A DNA stretch of 64,000 nucleotides from positions 248,001 to 312,000 of the forward strand of contig NOKP01000006.1 in NCBI GenBank assembly GCA_002682825.1. Direction: 5' to 3'. Shown here one piece after another: positions 54,403 through 63,874 of the stretch; positions within the stretch are counted from its first letter, which is position 1; each line of letters begins with the position of its first letter. The translations under genes were made by a program, and so were the position numbers. This DNA comes from Neonectria sp. B-13. Lineage: Eukaryota; Ascomycota; Sordariomycetes; Hypocreales; Nectriaceae. Below the pieces are notes generated by a model. It was not told the origin of the DNA. It saw nothing but the letters and a program-made list of their open reading frames with translations, and searched no databases.

Positions 54403-55139
54403 GGTGACGGTGGTTGCTGACTTTTGTCCTGAGGCTTTGGCTCTTTGGAAGCGAAATGACCGAGAGCTGTTGGTTTAGAGAGAATCCGGGGTAATTCATG
54501 GGAGAAGAGAAGGGTTATATAGTCTAGACTATACATCAGCTACTCCTACCGTCTGCGGAGGGATGGGCTGGCCCCAGGTTAACTTGGCTGGCCACGTGAC
54601 ATGACACGGTCATGGTCTTTGCCAACGACTCATGGCCGGCCATGTTTACACTACGGACAATGCAGGTTGGCTTGGTTCAACGCTCATTGCCTGTGTGGTG
54701 TGGCGAGGAGACGTCTAGCCACACCACGACTAAGCGCTTGGCTCCCGCGGGAACGGCAAACATACCCCGCTTCCCCGCTTCCCCTCACTTCCAAGTTCTC
54801 CCTTGTCAGTTGTCACTGATGGACTAGTCTAAGTTAGGTGGTCTAGCAGGCTGAAGTTCACCTGACTGGGCTTGCTGATAGCCTAGCTCTTCCTTGAGTC
54901 AAGTGCCTTGCGTCTAGGATTCTTGACAATGATAGTACGGCCAAAGACGGACTGCAATTTCAGAGGAGCAACTGCGCGGCTCTGTACCCGTCAAGTAAAG
55001 TTGAAGCAATGAACAGAGAAACGATTGATGGTTCTGGATAAATCTGTGTGGTTCTGGGTAAATTCTCTATGATTCTGTATTTCAAGCATGGCCAACTATC
55101 TCTATCTCGCTCTCCCGGACTTCGCCAAGCATCATCATC
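54403..55139. other. upstream region of the MFS gene, with a TCCCGCGGGA palindrome
   Basis: Contains the 10-bp palindrome TCCCGCGGGA at 54743-54752 followed by ACGG, about 340 bases upstream of the transporter start. This word is related to the CGGGA/TCCCG elements repeated elsewhere in the cluster. Otherwise no feature. Confidence 0.4.
54743..54752. promoter_or_regulatory. palindromic TCCCGCGGGA element
   Basis: Perfect 10-bp palindrome in the promoter of the MFS transporter gene. Its half-site TCCCG matches the unit of the array between the regulator and the isomerase. A role as regulator binding site is inferred. Confidence 0.35.
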
Positions 55140-56266
55140 CTACTTCTTCAGTCCCATCAATAACGAAGCCATGTTCTCATACACGGTGAAGACGATGCCA
55201 CCGCTGAGAATCAGCCGCCCTAGTCTCATTGAGCTTCCCCTCCAAAACACCCGAATCCCTCCGTCCCTCAACAAGTCTCGAAACGCCTGGACTGTAGTAG
55301 CCCCCTGAGCCCCCTGAGCACGGGTTTTGACTGTGTCAAACGGCTGCGTAGCGTACACGGTAATGACACCGGCGGCTGCGCCCATGCCGAACGTGACGAC
55401 CGGGTGCTTGGCGGTTTCCATGCTGGTACGGGAAGAAACAGTCTCCTTGAGGATGTTGAAGGAGCCCATGCGCACGGCAGACGTGGCTGACTGTTTAAGC
55501 GTGGTTGACAGGAGGCCACGGTAGATGCCGCGGAAGCCACGCTCGGCGAGGATGGTGCGGAGGGCATGGGTGCCGCCGTTGTAGCGTCTGGTGGATGATC
55601 TTGCGTCGTCGATCCTTGGAACAGTGGTCAATTTGTGGCTGCCGGTCGCAACTAGCGGCTACGACTTACAGGGCTGTCTTGATGCGCTCTGTTGGTGTTA
55701 CAACGGTAACACTCTCAATGGCCCCGGCCATCATGCCAGCGAGGATTCCACGCCCTGGCGAGAGCTTGCCATTCGAGTCGGCAAGCTGATTCTTGATGGC
55801 GTCAAAGGACAGGAAACGGACACCGGCTTTGCATGCAGTTCCCTGACCTGGCGTCAGAGGCGGCAGAGGAAATCAGACGACGCTGGGTCTCGGCTCACCA
55901 GAATCAGAGTTGAGCAACCGGTATAGATTGCGCGGAAGCCGTCGAGTCGTGCAGTCTGCAATATGACAGAAAACGGGTTCTTTGAGGCGGTAAGGCCAGC
56001 GCCAACGACGTTGCGATTCAACTGGGCGCGTGTCTTTGCGAATTCGAAGGGGTACTGCACTCCAGTTAGAGATGGCATATTTGGGAGAGAAGAGGGCACT
56101 AGAAACTCGCTGTAATAGTGGCTTCAACGGCACCGGCAACGGCGCCGGCTGCAAGAGATATGGCAGGGGTGACGACGACCTGCTTCTGTGGGGTTTCTGC
56201 TGACGGCGCCTGATGCTTCAACACCGATACTGCTGCTGGAACCTGAGCCTGAGCAATAGTCGCCAT
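55140..56266 (-). CDS. mitochondrial tricarboxylate (citrate) carrier
   Basis: Four exons (56266-56111, 56054-55899, 55842-55670, 55614-55140) give 319 residues. The three mitochondrial carrier signatures are intact: YPFEFAKTR, TPTERIKT and QPFDTVKTR, each ending an odd-numbered membrane helix. The sequence between them ('KAGVRFLSFDAIKN', 'DGGIRVFWRGSSMRLGRLILSGGIVFTVYE') is typical of citrate/tricarboxylate carriers (yeast Ctp1, Aspergillus MttA, Ustilago Mtt1). The first intron begins with GC (ACA|GCGAGT, 56 bases, CTAAC branch site); only this join gives the conserved ITYPFEFAK. Unlike MttA-type genes no CadA-like decarboxylase is adjacent. It shares a short divergent promoter with the regulator gene. 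Likely role: moving citrate or cis-aconitate out of mitochondria. Confidence 0.88.
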
Positions 56267-56615
56267 GGTGAGATGTTTACAGTCGAAGCAGAGGACCTGG
56301 CTGAGCAACGTTTGTTTGGAAGAGTTGCATGGTCTCGTTGATACGAATCGACGAGCGAGGCGGGATCGAGAGCCGACCAGGACTAAATGCATGCGGGGTT
56401 GGTTTTGGGGACGGGAGCATTGAGTTGGAGAACGGGAGCACCGAGTTGGAGAACGGGAAAAGCTCAACTTAGCTAGTCTGGTTATTCTAGTGCCCCACGT
56501 TGTGGATACGTCGTTCCCGCGGCATCTTTCCTTTATCCCCTCCTCTTCCCGTCTTCCCGTCGTCTCTCATCCTCGCCCGCAACGCACAACTCCGCTTCCA
56601 CCTCAGGGACCAACC
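56267..56615. promoter_or_regulatory. divergent promoter of tricarboxylate carrier and Zn2Cys6 regulator
   Basis: Only 349 bases separate the two start codons. It holds 2.5 copies of a 21-bp repeat, each starting ACGGGA (56411, 56432, 56453), plus TTCCCG words at 56514-56519, 56546-56551 and 56554-56559. The words match the unit of the array at 59290-59458, suggesting one regulator for all four genes. Confidence 0.6.
56411..56460. repeat. 21-bp tandem repeat with ACGGGA core, 2.5 copies
   Basis: Copies start at 56411, 56432 and 56453 (the last truncated); the two full copies differ at two or three positions. Period 21 bp equals two turns of the helix, so the ACGGGA words lie on the same face. 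On the other strand each gives TCCCGT. Confidence 0.85.
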
Positions 56616-59269
56616 ATGGCTACTGACGAGGCCGACTCGAGCAATTCACCTGAGCCGACACGGGCGCGTTCCCGTCGACGCGCAGTCGAGGCCTGCTCCT
56701 CCTGCCGCCGGAGAAAGGTGAGTTTGCCCCCTTCCCGCGGCAAGCCTCGCCCGTTGTTTGAGCGTTGACGAATACGAACTGGTAGATCAAGTGCAACAAC
56801 GAACGCCCAGTATGCGTCAACTGCAAGACATACCACCGGCACTGTGTATACGAGCCTGTTGGGGAAGTCGCCAAAGAGGCGGGGCGTGAGCGACACCATC
56901 GCTTCAAGCGTCAGAAGCACCCAAGCAAGTCCAACCCTGTGGGCGTCGAGAGCCGCAGACACACAAGCCCACCGCTCTCCCAGCACAATGATGCTGCTAC
57001 CGGCTCGCCTGGATCAGAGAGCCATGTGCCAGATGGTCGTGATGATGACCGAGGCAAAAGCCCGTCCTGGCCATCTGCTGTGCCCAGTCGTGCATCCAAG
57101 GCAAGCGTGGCTCGCATCCTAGTTTCGGCCAACGGCATCTCCAGCTACCATGGCCGCACGAGTGCTTTGTTTGAGGACAATGGCCAAGATCGACCGCCAG
57201 GAGCAGATGCCCAACCCCGAATGCCAGATGATTGGGTTGAGAGAGGCCTAGTTGCCGAGGCCGCGAGACAACGTAAGTAGCGTGCGCTCCACGATGCGAA
57301 CCATCCTCAAGACTCACCCGCTGTAGGCCAGATGGAAGAGCTCAACTTTCGCCACGGGAAGCTCGACTTTGACGGCGTTGACCCTGACTTGGGCCTGCAC
57401 TTGCTCTCGCTGCATTGGAACCGCCAGCACCACTCGTTCCTCATCACCTATCGACCCGCCTTCATGCGAGACATGGCTTGCAACGGCCCCTATTTCTCAA
57501 AACTCCTCCTCAATGCCATCTACTTTGGCTCTGCCAAGTTCAGCCCGAGACTGGAGGTCCGCAAGGATCCCAATGATGTCCGGACGGCCGGGTGGAAGTA
57601 CCGCGAGCGGGTTCGCGAGCTGTTGGGCAGCTCCCTCGACCGCAGCGATGTCACGACGATCCAAGCTTTGCTACAGATGACAAACTCCCTCTTCGCGCTT
57701 GGAGATGAAAGAAGCGCAGCATGGCTATATTCTGGACTGGCATTTCGCATGCTCATCGACCTAGGAATGCACGTGGATGTGACCAACAAACACCCCTTCT
57801 CAGACGAAGACCTTGAGATCCGGCGGAGAGTCTTTTGGGGGGCATTCGGTAGATTTCTCCACGAGTCGCTGTTCTTGGTAGTATCTGACAACTAGCCAGT
57901 CGTAGATAAGATCCAAAGCCTCTATCAAGGCCGCCCGGTGAGCTTGAAGGATACCGACGCGCTTGTGCCCATCAAGTTTCTCGACACATATGAGGAGCTG
58001 GAACACTGGCAGCCGTTCGCCTATTCAACCTCGGCTCCCGACTATCCAGGATCGCCGGCGTATAGCACATCGACCTTTGTCTTTCTCTGCAAGCTCTCGA
58101 TAACCATGAGCGACATTCTCAGCTGCATCTACACGGAGCGCAGTTTCGACCAGAGCCCCGCAGAGCTAGCCAGCATGTTGGACAAGCTGCAGTTGAAACT
58201 CAACCAGTGGCATGACTCTCTGCCCTGTCATTTGCAGTTTGACCTGGCAAAGTCCCAGAGCGCGACGTTTCCTCCGCCTCACGTTTTCAGTCTACAGTAA
58301 GCACTTCTTCCCAGGGCGAATGTGTACTTCTAACTGGGCAGCGCCATGTACAACGTTCTCGTCATTTTATTGCATCGCCCGTTTGTGGCGGATGGCCACT
58401 TGTACAATACCTCTCGCTCCATATCTGTCGACTCCCTCTTGAAGTGTGCGTCCGCCGCTTCGAGCATCAGCAACCTCCTTCGTGCCTATCACCGAGCCTT
58501 CTCAACGCGCCGTGCGCCATATCTCATTTCGTACGCAACGTATGTGGCAGCCACAATTCACTCTCGAATTGCGGGCAAACGCGGTCGGGATTCCATTGCC
58601 CACGCCAACCTAGTTACTTGCCTTGCGGTTTTCCAGGAAAACCAAGAAACCAACTCAGTCGTACAGAAGGCGGCCATGATTATACAGAGACTGATGAAGA
58701 AGCACGGGGTTGTTGTTGATCAAGTTTCCAATGATGCACTGGAAATGAACCAGCCAACCCGAGACCAAGATGATGATGAACACGGCCGACTGGCAGAGAG
58801 GCCCTTGGCTCCCAAATCAACGGAGAATACAACAGCCAGCAGCATTCCAACCTGCCATGACCCGGCAGCAACTGCAAACGTCGGCGGAACTAGCTATTCG
58901 CCGAGCCTAGATTGGATGGATATTGACGGGATTATCCAGAGCTTCTTGCACCAGAGCGATGCCAACGGGACCAGACTTCTCGCGTATGATCTGGAGGATG
59001 CACCCAACCAAATCCCTAGGACACCACGAATGGCTCAACAGGGAGGCGCGCAGCCCGTTGTGAGAGGGCATGGTTTGCCTGTGGCGAACCATAGCGCGAC
59101 CGACTATGACTTAATACCGGGTGGCGTACATTCGGCCGAGGCTGCATACAACAACGGGTACGAGTGGCAGCAAGGATGGTGGCCTCCAAATAACGAGTTT
59201 GCGTCTCTTGAAGATCCCCTTTTTGGCTTCAATAGCTCGTGTTTGGATAATTTTCCATTCGGAACCTGA
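56616..59269 (+). CDS. Zn2Cys6 transcription factor of the tricarboxylate cluster
   Basis: Five exons (56616-56717, 56786-57272, 57327-57848, 57900-58296, 58342-59269; introns 45-68 bases) give 811 residues. The zinc cluster is split by intron 1: CSSCRRRK | IKCNNERPVCVNC..HRHC (about residues 27-55), a conserved intron position in this class. A low-complexity linker follows, then the fungal transcription-factor domain (about 200-620) with 'WLYSGLAFRMLIDLGMHVD', RRRVFWGAFVVDKIQSLYQGRP (made by intron 3) and 'LHAMYNVLVILLHRPFV' (made by intron 4). The intron 3 acceptor is the CCAG at 57899; a later TAG would drop two Val codons. It is divergent from the tricarboxylate carrier and precedes the PrpF-type gene in the same direction, so it most likely regulates this set. 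Target sites may be the CGGGA/TCCCG elements around it. Confidence 0.87.
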
Positions 59270-59289
59270 GCGTTACAAGGGTCCTCTTG

Positions 59290-59458
59290 TTCCCGCTGTT
59301 CCCGTCATTAGCACTATTCCCGTTCTTCCCGTCATACTGTTCCCGCTGTTCCCGTCATTAGCACTGTTCCCGTTCTTCCGTCATACTGTTCCCGCTCTTC
59401 CCGTCAGTAATACTGTTCCCGTCCTTCCCGTTATTCAGTACTGTTCCCGTTCTTCCCG
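59290..59458. repeat. array of seven TTCCCG-N3-TTCCCG pairs
   Basis: Pairs start at 59290, 59317, 59340, 59367, 59389, 59416 and 59444; in each, two TTCCCG hexamers are separated by three bases (the fourth pair lacks one C). On the other strand each pair is CGG-N6-CGG within CGGGAA repeats. Spacing between pairs alternates near 22-23 and 27-28 bp, so a higher-order unit of about 50 bp was duplicated. The array lies between the regulator stop codon and the start of the PrpF-type gene, in the position of a promoter. Direct CGG repeats with fixed spacers are classical sites for Zn2Cys6 dimers. Confidence 0.85.
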
Positions 59459-59534
59459 TCACCATGAAATGCGGGTCGCGGCCATACTGTGACCTTGATG
59501 CTCGAAGCAGAGAGCCAATTAACATCTCAAGACA

Positions 59535-61076
59535 ATGAGGTTAATAAGACTAGGATGCTACAGCAAGTTCTCACTTTCAGTACTCTTGATCTGGCTATTT
59601 ATATGCTGCGCACCAAGCTTTGCCATGGCAGCTCGGGCGGTGATTCATAACCTCAATCGTCACCTCGCAAGACAAGCCCAGGAGATACCCGTGGACCTTC
59701 TAAAAGAAGCCCATGCATCTTCCAATCACCCAAGACTGGAAAACCACAAACGCCTTTGGTCTTACATTGCCAACATGCCTACCCAGGAGCAGATGCCTGA
59801 GACACGGCACCTTAAACGCCACATCCTCCCTTGCGTACTCATGCGCGCGGGAACTTCAAAGGGTATTTTCCTCCATCGGAGAGACCTACCGAAGGACCAG
59901 ATCGAATGGGGTCCTCATCTAATCTCGGCTCTTGGATCTCGAGGCAATGATCCTCGACAGATCGATGGCGTCGGTGGGGGCACGTCGACAACGTCAAAAG
60001 TGGCTGTGGTGTCTCCTTCAGAACGCCCAGACGCCGATGTCGACTTCACCTTTGTGCAAGTCGCTGTGGGCAAGGAGTCTGTAGACTTTACGGGGACCTG
60101 CGGGAACATTAGCTCAGGGGTTGGGCCATTTGCCGTGCAGGAAGGGCTTGTGAAACCCCAGCGAGGGCAGACCGAGGTAAGTCTTGGGACTGAGGTGCTC
60201 CGTTACATTTCTAGTTCTCATTCAAAGCAGATGGATGTTAGAATCCACAGCACAAACACCAAGCTCATCATCGTTGAGACGGTCAAGATCGACGCAGATG
60301 GAGAGTTTGAGGAGGATGGCACCTATCACATTCCCGGTGTCAGCACGACTGGCAGCGAGGTCAGATGCACCTTTGTTGATCCAGCGGGCAGTATGACAGG
60401 CAAACTGTTCCCATCTGGGAAGCGAAAGCAGACACTCCATGTCGAGCCACCTTCATCACTGCCGAATCTGAACCCTTTTGACGTTCGCGTCACACTTATC
60501 GATGCAGCAAACCCATTTATCCTCATCGACTCTACTTCGATCTTCCCACTCCTCAACACCCTTCACTCCGAGGACGCCCAACACGCCCTCATCGAGTCAA
60601 TCCGCCGTCAAGGGGCTGTGGCAATGGGCCTCTCCCCTACCGTCGAAGTCGCAGCACAAACTAGGGGTACACCAAAGATCGCACTCCTCTCCCCCCCTGC
60701 CTTCCACCAGGCAAACGGCGTAATGCCGGACATCCGCGTTCAGGCCTACTCTATGGGTCTCCCGCACCCAAGTCTCCAGCTGACGGGCGCAGTATGCGTA
60801 GCGGCAGCACTGAGCACCCCGGGAACAGTTGCGACAGAGCTCTCTGTCAAAGTCATAGCGACTAACCGGGCGTTGCCAACGCCAGAGCGGACCCCTTCGC
60901 CTCCTAACGGGAAAGATAATAATAGTCATAGAGAAGTTGTAATTGCGCATAGTAAAGGAATTGTTCAAGTTGGAGTTGTGCTAAAAGAGGATAGAGAGGT
61001 AGGGAGCTGTACAGTCTCTCGAACTGTAAGGAGGTTATTTGAGGGAAGGGTATGGTACTATTTAGAAATGTGTTAA
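59535..61076 (+). CDS. PrpF-family isomerase, aconitate-delta-isomerase-like
   Basis: Intronless, 513 residues. From about residue 98 the PrpF/DUF453 fold begins: 'ILPCVLMRAGTSKGIFLH' with the catalytic Lys in TSKG, RQIDGVGGGTSTTSKVAVV, FTGTCGNISSGVGPFAV with the catalytic-region Cys, and in the second half 'FDVRVTLIDAANPF' and LSPPAF...DIRVQAYSMGLPHPSLQLTGAVCVAAA. This family isomerises double bonds of tricarboxylic acids: bacterial PrpF acts on 2-methylaconitate and fungal Adi1 converts cis- to trans-aconitate. The first 97 residues are odd: a hydrophobic segment (about 14-30) and then a basic stretch, either a mitochondrial or secretory signal or 5' untranslated sequence; other ATGs exist at 59625 and 59775. 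The neighbours (carrier, transporter, regulator) fit an aconitate role. Confidence 0.83.
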   Translation: MRLIRLGCYSKFSLSVLLIWLFICCAPSFAMAARAVIHNLNRHLARQAQEIPVDLLKEAHASSNHPRLENHKRLWSYIANMPTQEQMPETRHLKRHILPCVLMRAGTSKGIFLHRRDLPKDQIEWGPHLISALGSRGNDPRQIDGVGGGTSTTSKVAVVSPSERPDADVDFTFVQVAVGKESVDFTGTCGNISSGVGPFAVQEGLVKPQRGQTEVSLGTEVLRYISSSHSKQMDVRIHSTNTKLIIVETVKIDADGEFEEDGTYHIPGVSTTGSEVRCTFVDPAGSMTGKLFPSGKRKQTLHVEPPSSLPNLNPFDVRVTLIDAANPFILIDSTSIFPLLNTLHSEDAQHALIESIRRQGAVAMGLSPTVEVAAQTRGTPKIALLSPPAFHQANGVMPDIRVQAYSMGLPHPSLQLTGAVCVAAALSTPGTVATELSVKVIATNRALPTPERTPSPPNGKDNNSHREVVIAHSKGIVQVGVVLKEDREVGSCTVSRTVRRLFEGRVWYYLEMC

Positions 61077-61690
61077 ATTTCAATTATTATACTATTTAAT
61101 TACTACTATTAAAACTACTGTTTAAACTACTGTTTCTACTTATCTATAATTCTATAGAAGTTGGGTACAACTGGGAAGAATCCATGGGAAGCACGAGTAG
61201 AGTTGTACATAAATAATATTTAATTTGCCCGCTCTCTCTTTTGTGTCTCGTCATCATTATTCTTGATTACATTAATTGCATTGACGACTCTGTGACCAAA
61301 GTACTAATTACCCACGATGCGGACTACGGACGAAATAGTCACCACACAGCTGTACCCAGCTCCCAGCTCAAACAACCAAAACATCAAACGTACAGCAGTT
61401 CTGACACAACGCATTCTCAAGTTCGGCCCGTTCCAATCGAAAGTTGGTGCATCCGCTCTGCATCTGTCCTTTCGCCTGCATCTCGTTCCTGCCGACCGCG
61501 AATCGCCGGCCTTGCAGCGTGTCGTCGAAGTCTCTCACACTGCATAGTTAGGTCGGGCCAGGCGTTATTGTTGACGTGATCGAGAAAGGATGAACCGACG
61601 TTGTCATCGTTGTAATCGTCGTAAATGATGCGCGGCATTGGAGGCCAAAATAACGAACGTCGAGATCCAGATGAAGAGCATCGACTGTGC
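61077..61690. other. intergenic between convergent genes, AT-rich left part
   Basis: 61080-61160 is AT-rich with ACTACTGTTTA-like words. The remainder (61240-61690) has normal composition and no supported gene. Confidence 0.4.
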
Positions 61691-63874
61691 TTAAAACCAC
61701 CACTCGGCCGGATCCTCAAAGTTCCTTTTCGGCCGTAGGCAGCAGCAGCCCAGCCAGTTGTGAATATCCTCAGGTGCGGCGTTCGCCACCACCGTGGTAG
61801 GGATCCAAGTCCAATCCATGAAGCCGTATTCATCCGAGCTCCGCTCCACCCCATGGTAGATTCCGAATACCACCTCTGGCCGGGCTTCTCTCTGTCTGAT
61901 CTCGTTTAAGTCGATAAGTGAAGAAATCCATGGACGGATTGTTGTCAGGGGCTCGTCTGTAGACACGTCACGGGAACGAAGTCCATCTTCATGCGACTCC
62001 GTTGCCACCAGTTGTTGGGAATAGGCGTGAAGTAAGTCGGCCTGAAGTTCAAGCTGCTCTGACTCGGTGAGAACATCGATCTCTTCGGCGAAAGCTTTGT
62101 TGACGTTGCCGAGCGCAGCATTGATTCCGTCAATCTTTTGGGCGACCAGCATGGATGGGATGGGCGCAACAGTGCAAGCAGTTCCAGGAACGTGCATTTG
62201 GATCTCACCGATATCCCGCTTGGTCAGGCGAAAGTCCCTGTTTTCCTTGGCGACACACTTCCAGAGACCCAAAACCAGCCACATGACGCCTTTGTTCGCC
62301 ATGTGCTTGGTATGTCCCCAGCACGCGCCAAAAACTGCCTCTCGGTTCTCCGGGATCGAGCGAGAGGGATCGACCTTGATATGGACGACCCTGTCAAACC
62401 CGACACACAAAAGAGCAGCTAACTGGGTCTTTGTCTGCTGGAGTATTGGGTTGGCCTGCGTCGAAGAATGCCATGCCACGAGACAAGCCAGACGATGGTC
62501 GTAGTCCAGGATGGGCAGCACCGCCTTAAACACGGCCGCCTCGTTGTCAGGAAAGCCCAGGGTGAAATTATTGGTTGGCGGGGCAGCAACGAGCATGCCA
62601 TGTCGTTGCATCCGAGTTGAAATCTCATGGCGGGCAAAGTATTCCGAGACAAAGCACCGGACGACCTCGGTGGAGTTCATGTGCCAGTGCGACATGCCTC
62701 CGATGGCGCCGAGGAAGCCACCCAGTTGGCGATTCGAGACCTCCAGGCGCCGACGCTCGTGGCCGGCTTCGATAAACTCCCAGATACTCTCATGGTCGTT
62801 GATGTACATGGTGATGTTTTTCGGGTTTGTTGTCGTTCTGGAGGCCCAGGATGCCTGCTCCAGTCGCTCGTCCCGGGAAAGGGGCAACTCCACGTAGGTC
62901 ATTTGGCCCGTGACGGCGTCGAAGACGTTGCTGACTCGACGGGACGCGACGACAAGGTGCACATGGTCGAAGCCCTTCACTTCGTATGGGGTGCGGAATT
63001 CGGGATCCAGATACACGATGTGATACAGTCGACGGCACTGGAGGGCTCTTTTGATCTCGTGGTCGGTTGAGTGTCGCGTAAGATGATAAGCGGCCCAGTG
63101 CCGGTTTGGTATGGAGCTGGCTTTGAACGATGCTACCAGGCTGGGCATCTGTGAAAAGGACAAGAAGGAAAGGATGATGTGCGAGGCACTGATAGTGGCG
63201 GCCATGATGTGGAAGATGTTCACCGGCACATGCGTCGTCAGATGGCCCACGTGCACGGTGTGGCACTCCATTGGCGGCTCCTCGTCATCACTCATGTCGA
63301 ACTGGACAGCCGCAGGTGCCGAGTGCAGCTTGAGCAGACGGCCGACTGCCGGGGCCTGATCCTCGGGCGACATGGTCAATATCCGTACCCGGGCTCCGGG
63401 CCGCTGAGACACGCTCACGGCCCAGTGGACGGTTGCGGCCAGGCTCAGGGCGCACTCGGCGGGCATGTTGGGCGCGATCGCAAGGACGACGACGACGCAG
63501 CGGCACAGGATCTTGTGGTTGATCCATCCTTCCGGTTGGGTAGCGTGCTTCCATGCTTCTGGTGTATGACCGTCTTTTGCACGGTTTGCCTCCAAGAGGC
63601 TAAGGAACCCAACATGGCTTCTCAGGGTCGGGAAGACATCGTCATCGCAACGCCCAAGGACAGCCTTGATGCCAACATTCTTTTGAAGGAGAGAACCAAC
63701 GAAAACAATCTGGCCACACGTGCTTTCCAGCCGCTCACAGATCAGGGACCAAACTCCACCATGAACGAAATCTCTATGGGAGACGCGAAGGTGACCGAAG
63801 GCGACTGGATCGGGGGAAGTCGCCCAACGTGAGATGGCTGCGAGAGCCTGGTGTCTGGTCGGGGAGGTCGACAT
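61691..63874 (-). CDS. large protein with a degenerate DEAH-helicase-like core
   Basis: Intronless, 727 residues from the first ATG (63874). Several segments align by eye with DEAH/DExH helicases, but the catalytic residues are missing: 'GQIVFVGSLLQKNVGIKAVL' (about 68-87) sits where VVxGETGSGKTTQ should be; ILTMSPED where the SAT motif LTMSAT is expected; 'HVHLVVASRRVSNVFDAVTGQMTYVELPLSRDERLEQASWASRT' (about residues 300-345, quoted in short parts elsewhere) matches the end of the helicase core VVDSG..YDxxTG..LxxxxISKAxAxQRAGRAGR with the arginine finger motif destroyed. The remaining 350 residues could correspond to the winged-helix/HA2 part. No transposon-like sequence is nearby. It may be a pseudo-helicase with a scaffold or RNA-binding role. 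Function unknown; the alignment is inference and needs a profile search. Confidence 0.5.
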   Translation of the reverse strand: MSTSPTRHQALAAISRWATSPDPVAFGHLRVSHRDFVHGGVWSLICERLESTCGQIVFVGSLLQKNVGIKAVLGRCDDDVFPTLRSHVGFLSLLEANRAKDGHTPEAWKHATQPEGWINHKILCRCVVVVLAIAPNMPAECALSLAATVHWAVSVSQRPGARVRILTMSPEDQAPAVGRLLKLHSAPAAVQFDMSDDEEPPMECHTVHVGHLTTHVPVNIFHIMAATISASHIILSFLSFSQMPSLVASFKASSIPNRHWAAYHLTRHSTDHEIKRALQCRRLYHIVYLDPEFRTPYEVKGFDHVHLVVASRRVSNVFDAVTGQMTYVELPLSRDERLEQASWASRTTTNPKNITMYINDHESIWEFIEAGHERRRLEVSNRQLGGFLGAIGGMSHWHMNSTEVVRCFVSEYFARHEISTRMQRHGMLVAAPPTNNFTLGFPDNEAAVFKAVLPILDYDHRLACLVAWHSSTQANPILQQTKTQLAALLCVGFDRVVHIKVDPSRSIPENREAVFGACWGHTKHMANKGVMWLVLGLWKCVAKENRDFRLTKRDIGEIQMHVPGTACTVAPIPSMLVAQKIDGINAALGNVNKAFAEEIDVLTESEQLELQADLLHAYSQQLVATESHEDGLRSRDVSTDEPLTTIRPWISSLIDLNEIRQREARPEVVFGIYHGVERSSDEYGFMDWTWIPTTVVANAAPEDIHNWLGCCCLRPKRNFEDPAEWWF

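Noticed and set aside
56571..56615. Earlier start for the cluster regulator in the upstream open frame
   Set aside because: The upstream in-frame stretch is pyrimidine-rich leader; the ATG at 56616 has a good context and leads straight into the zinc cluster.
59121..59492. Val/Pro-rich frame across the TTCCCG array
   Set aside because: The translation only mirrors the DNA repeat; the regulator's own frame ends at 59269 before it.
63179..63832. 217-codon plus-strand frame near the right edge
   Set aside because: Antisense of the helicase-like gene, without domain.
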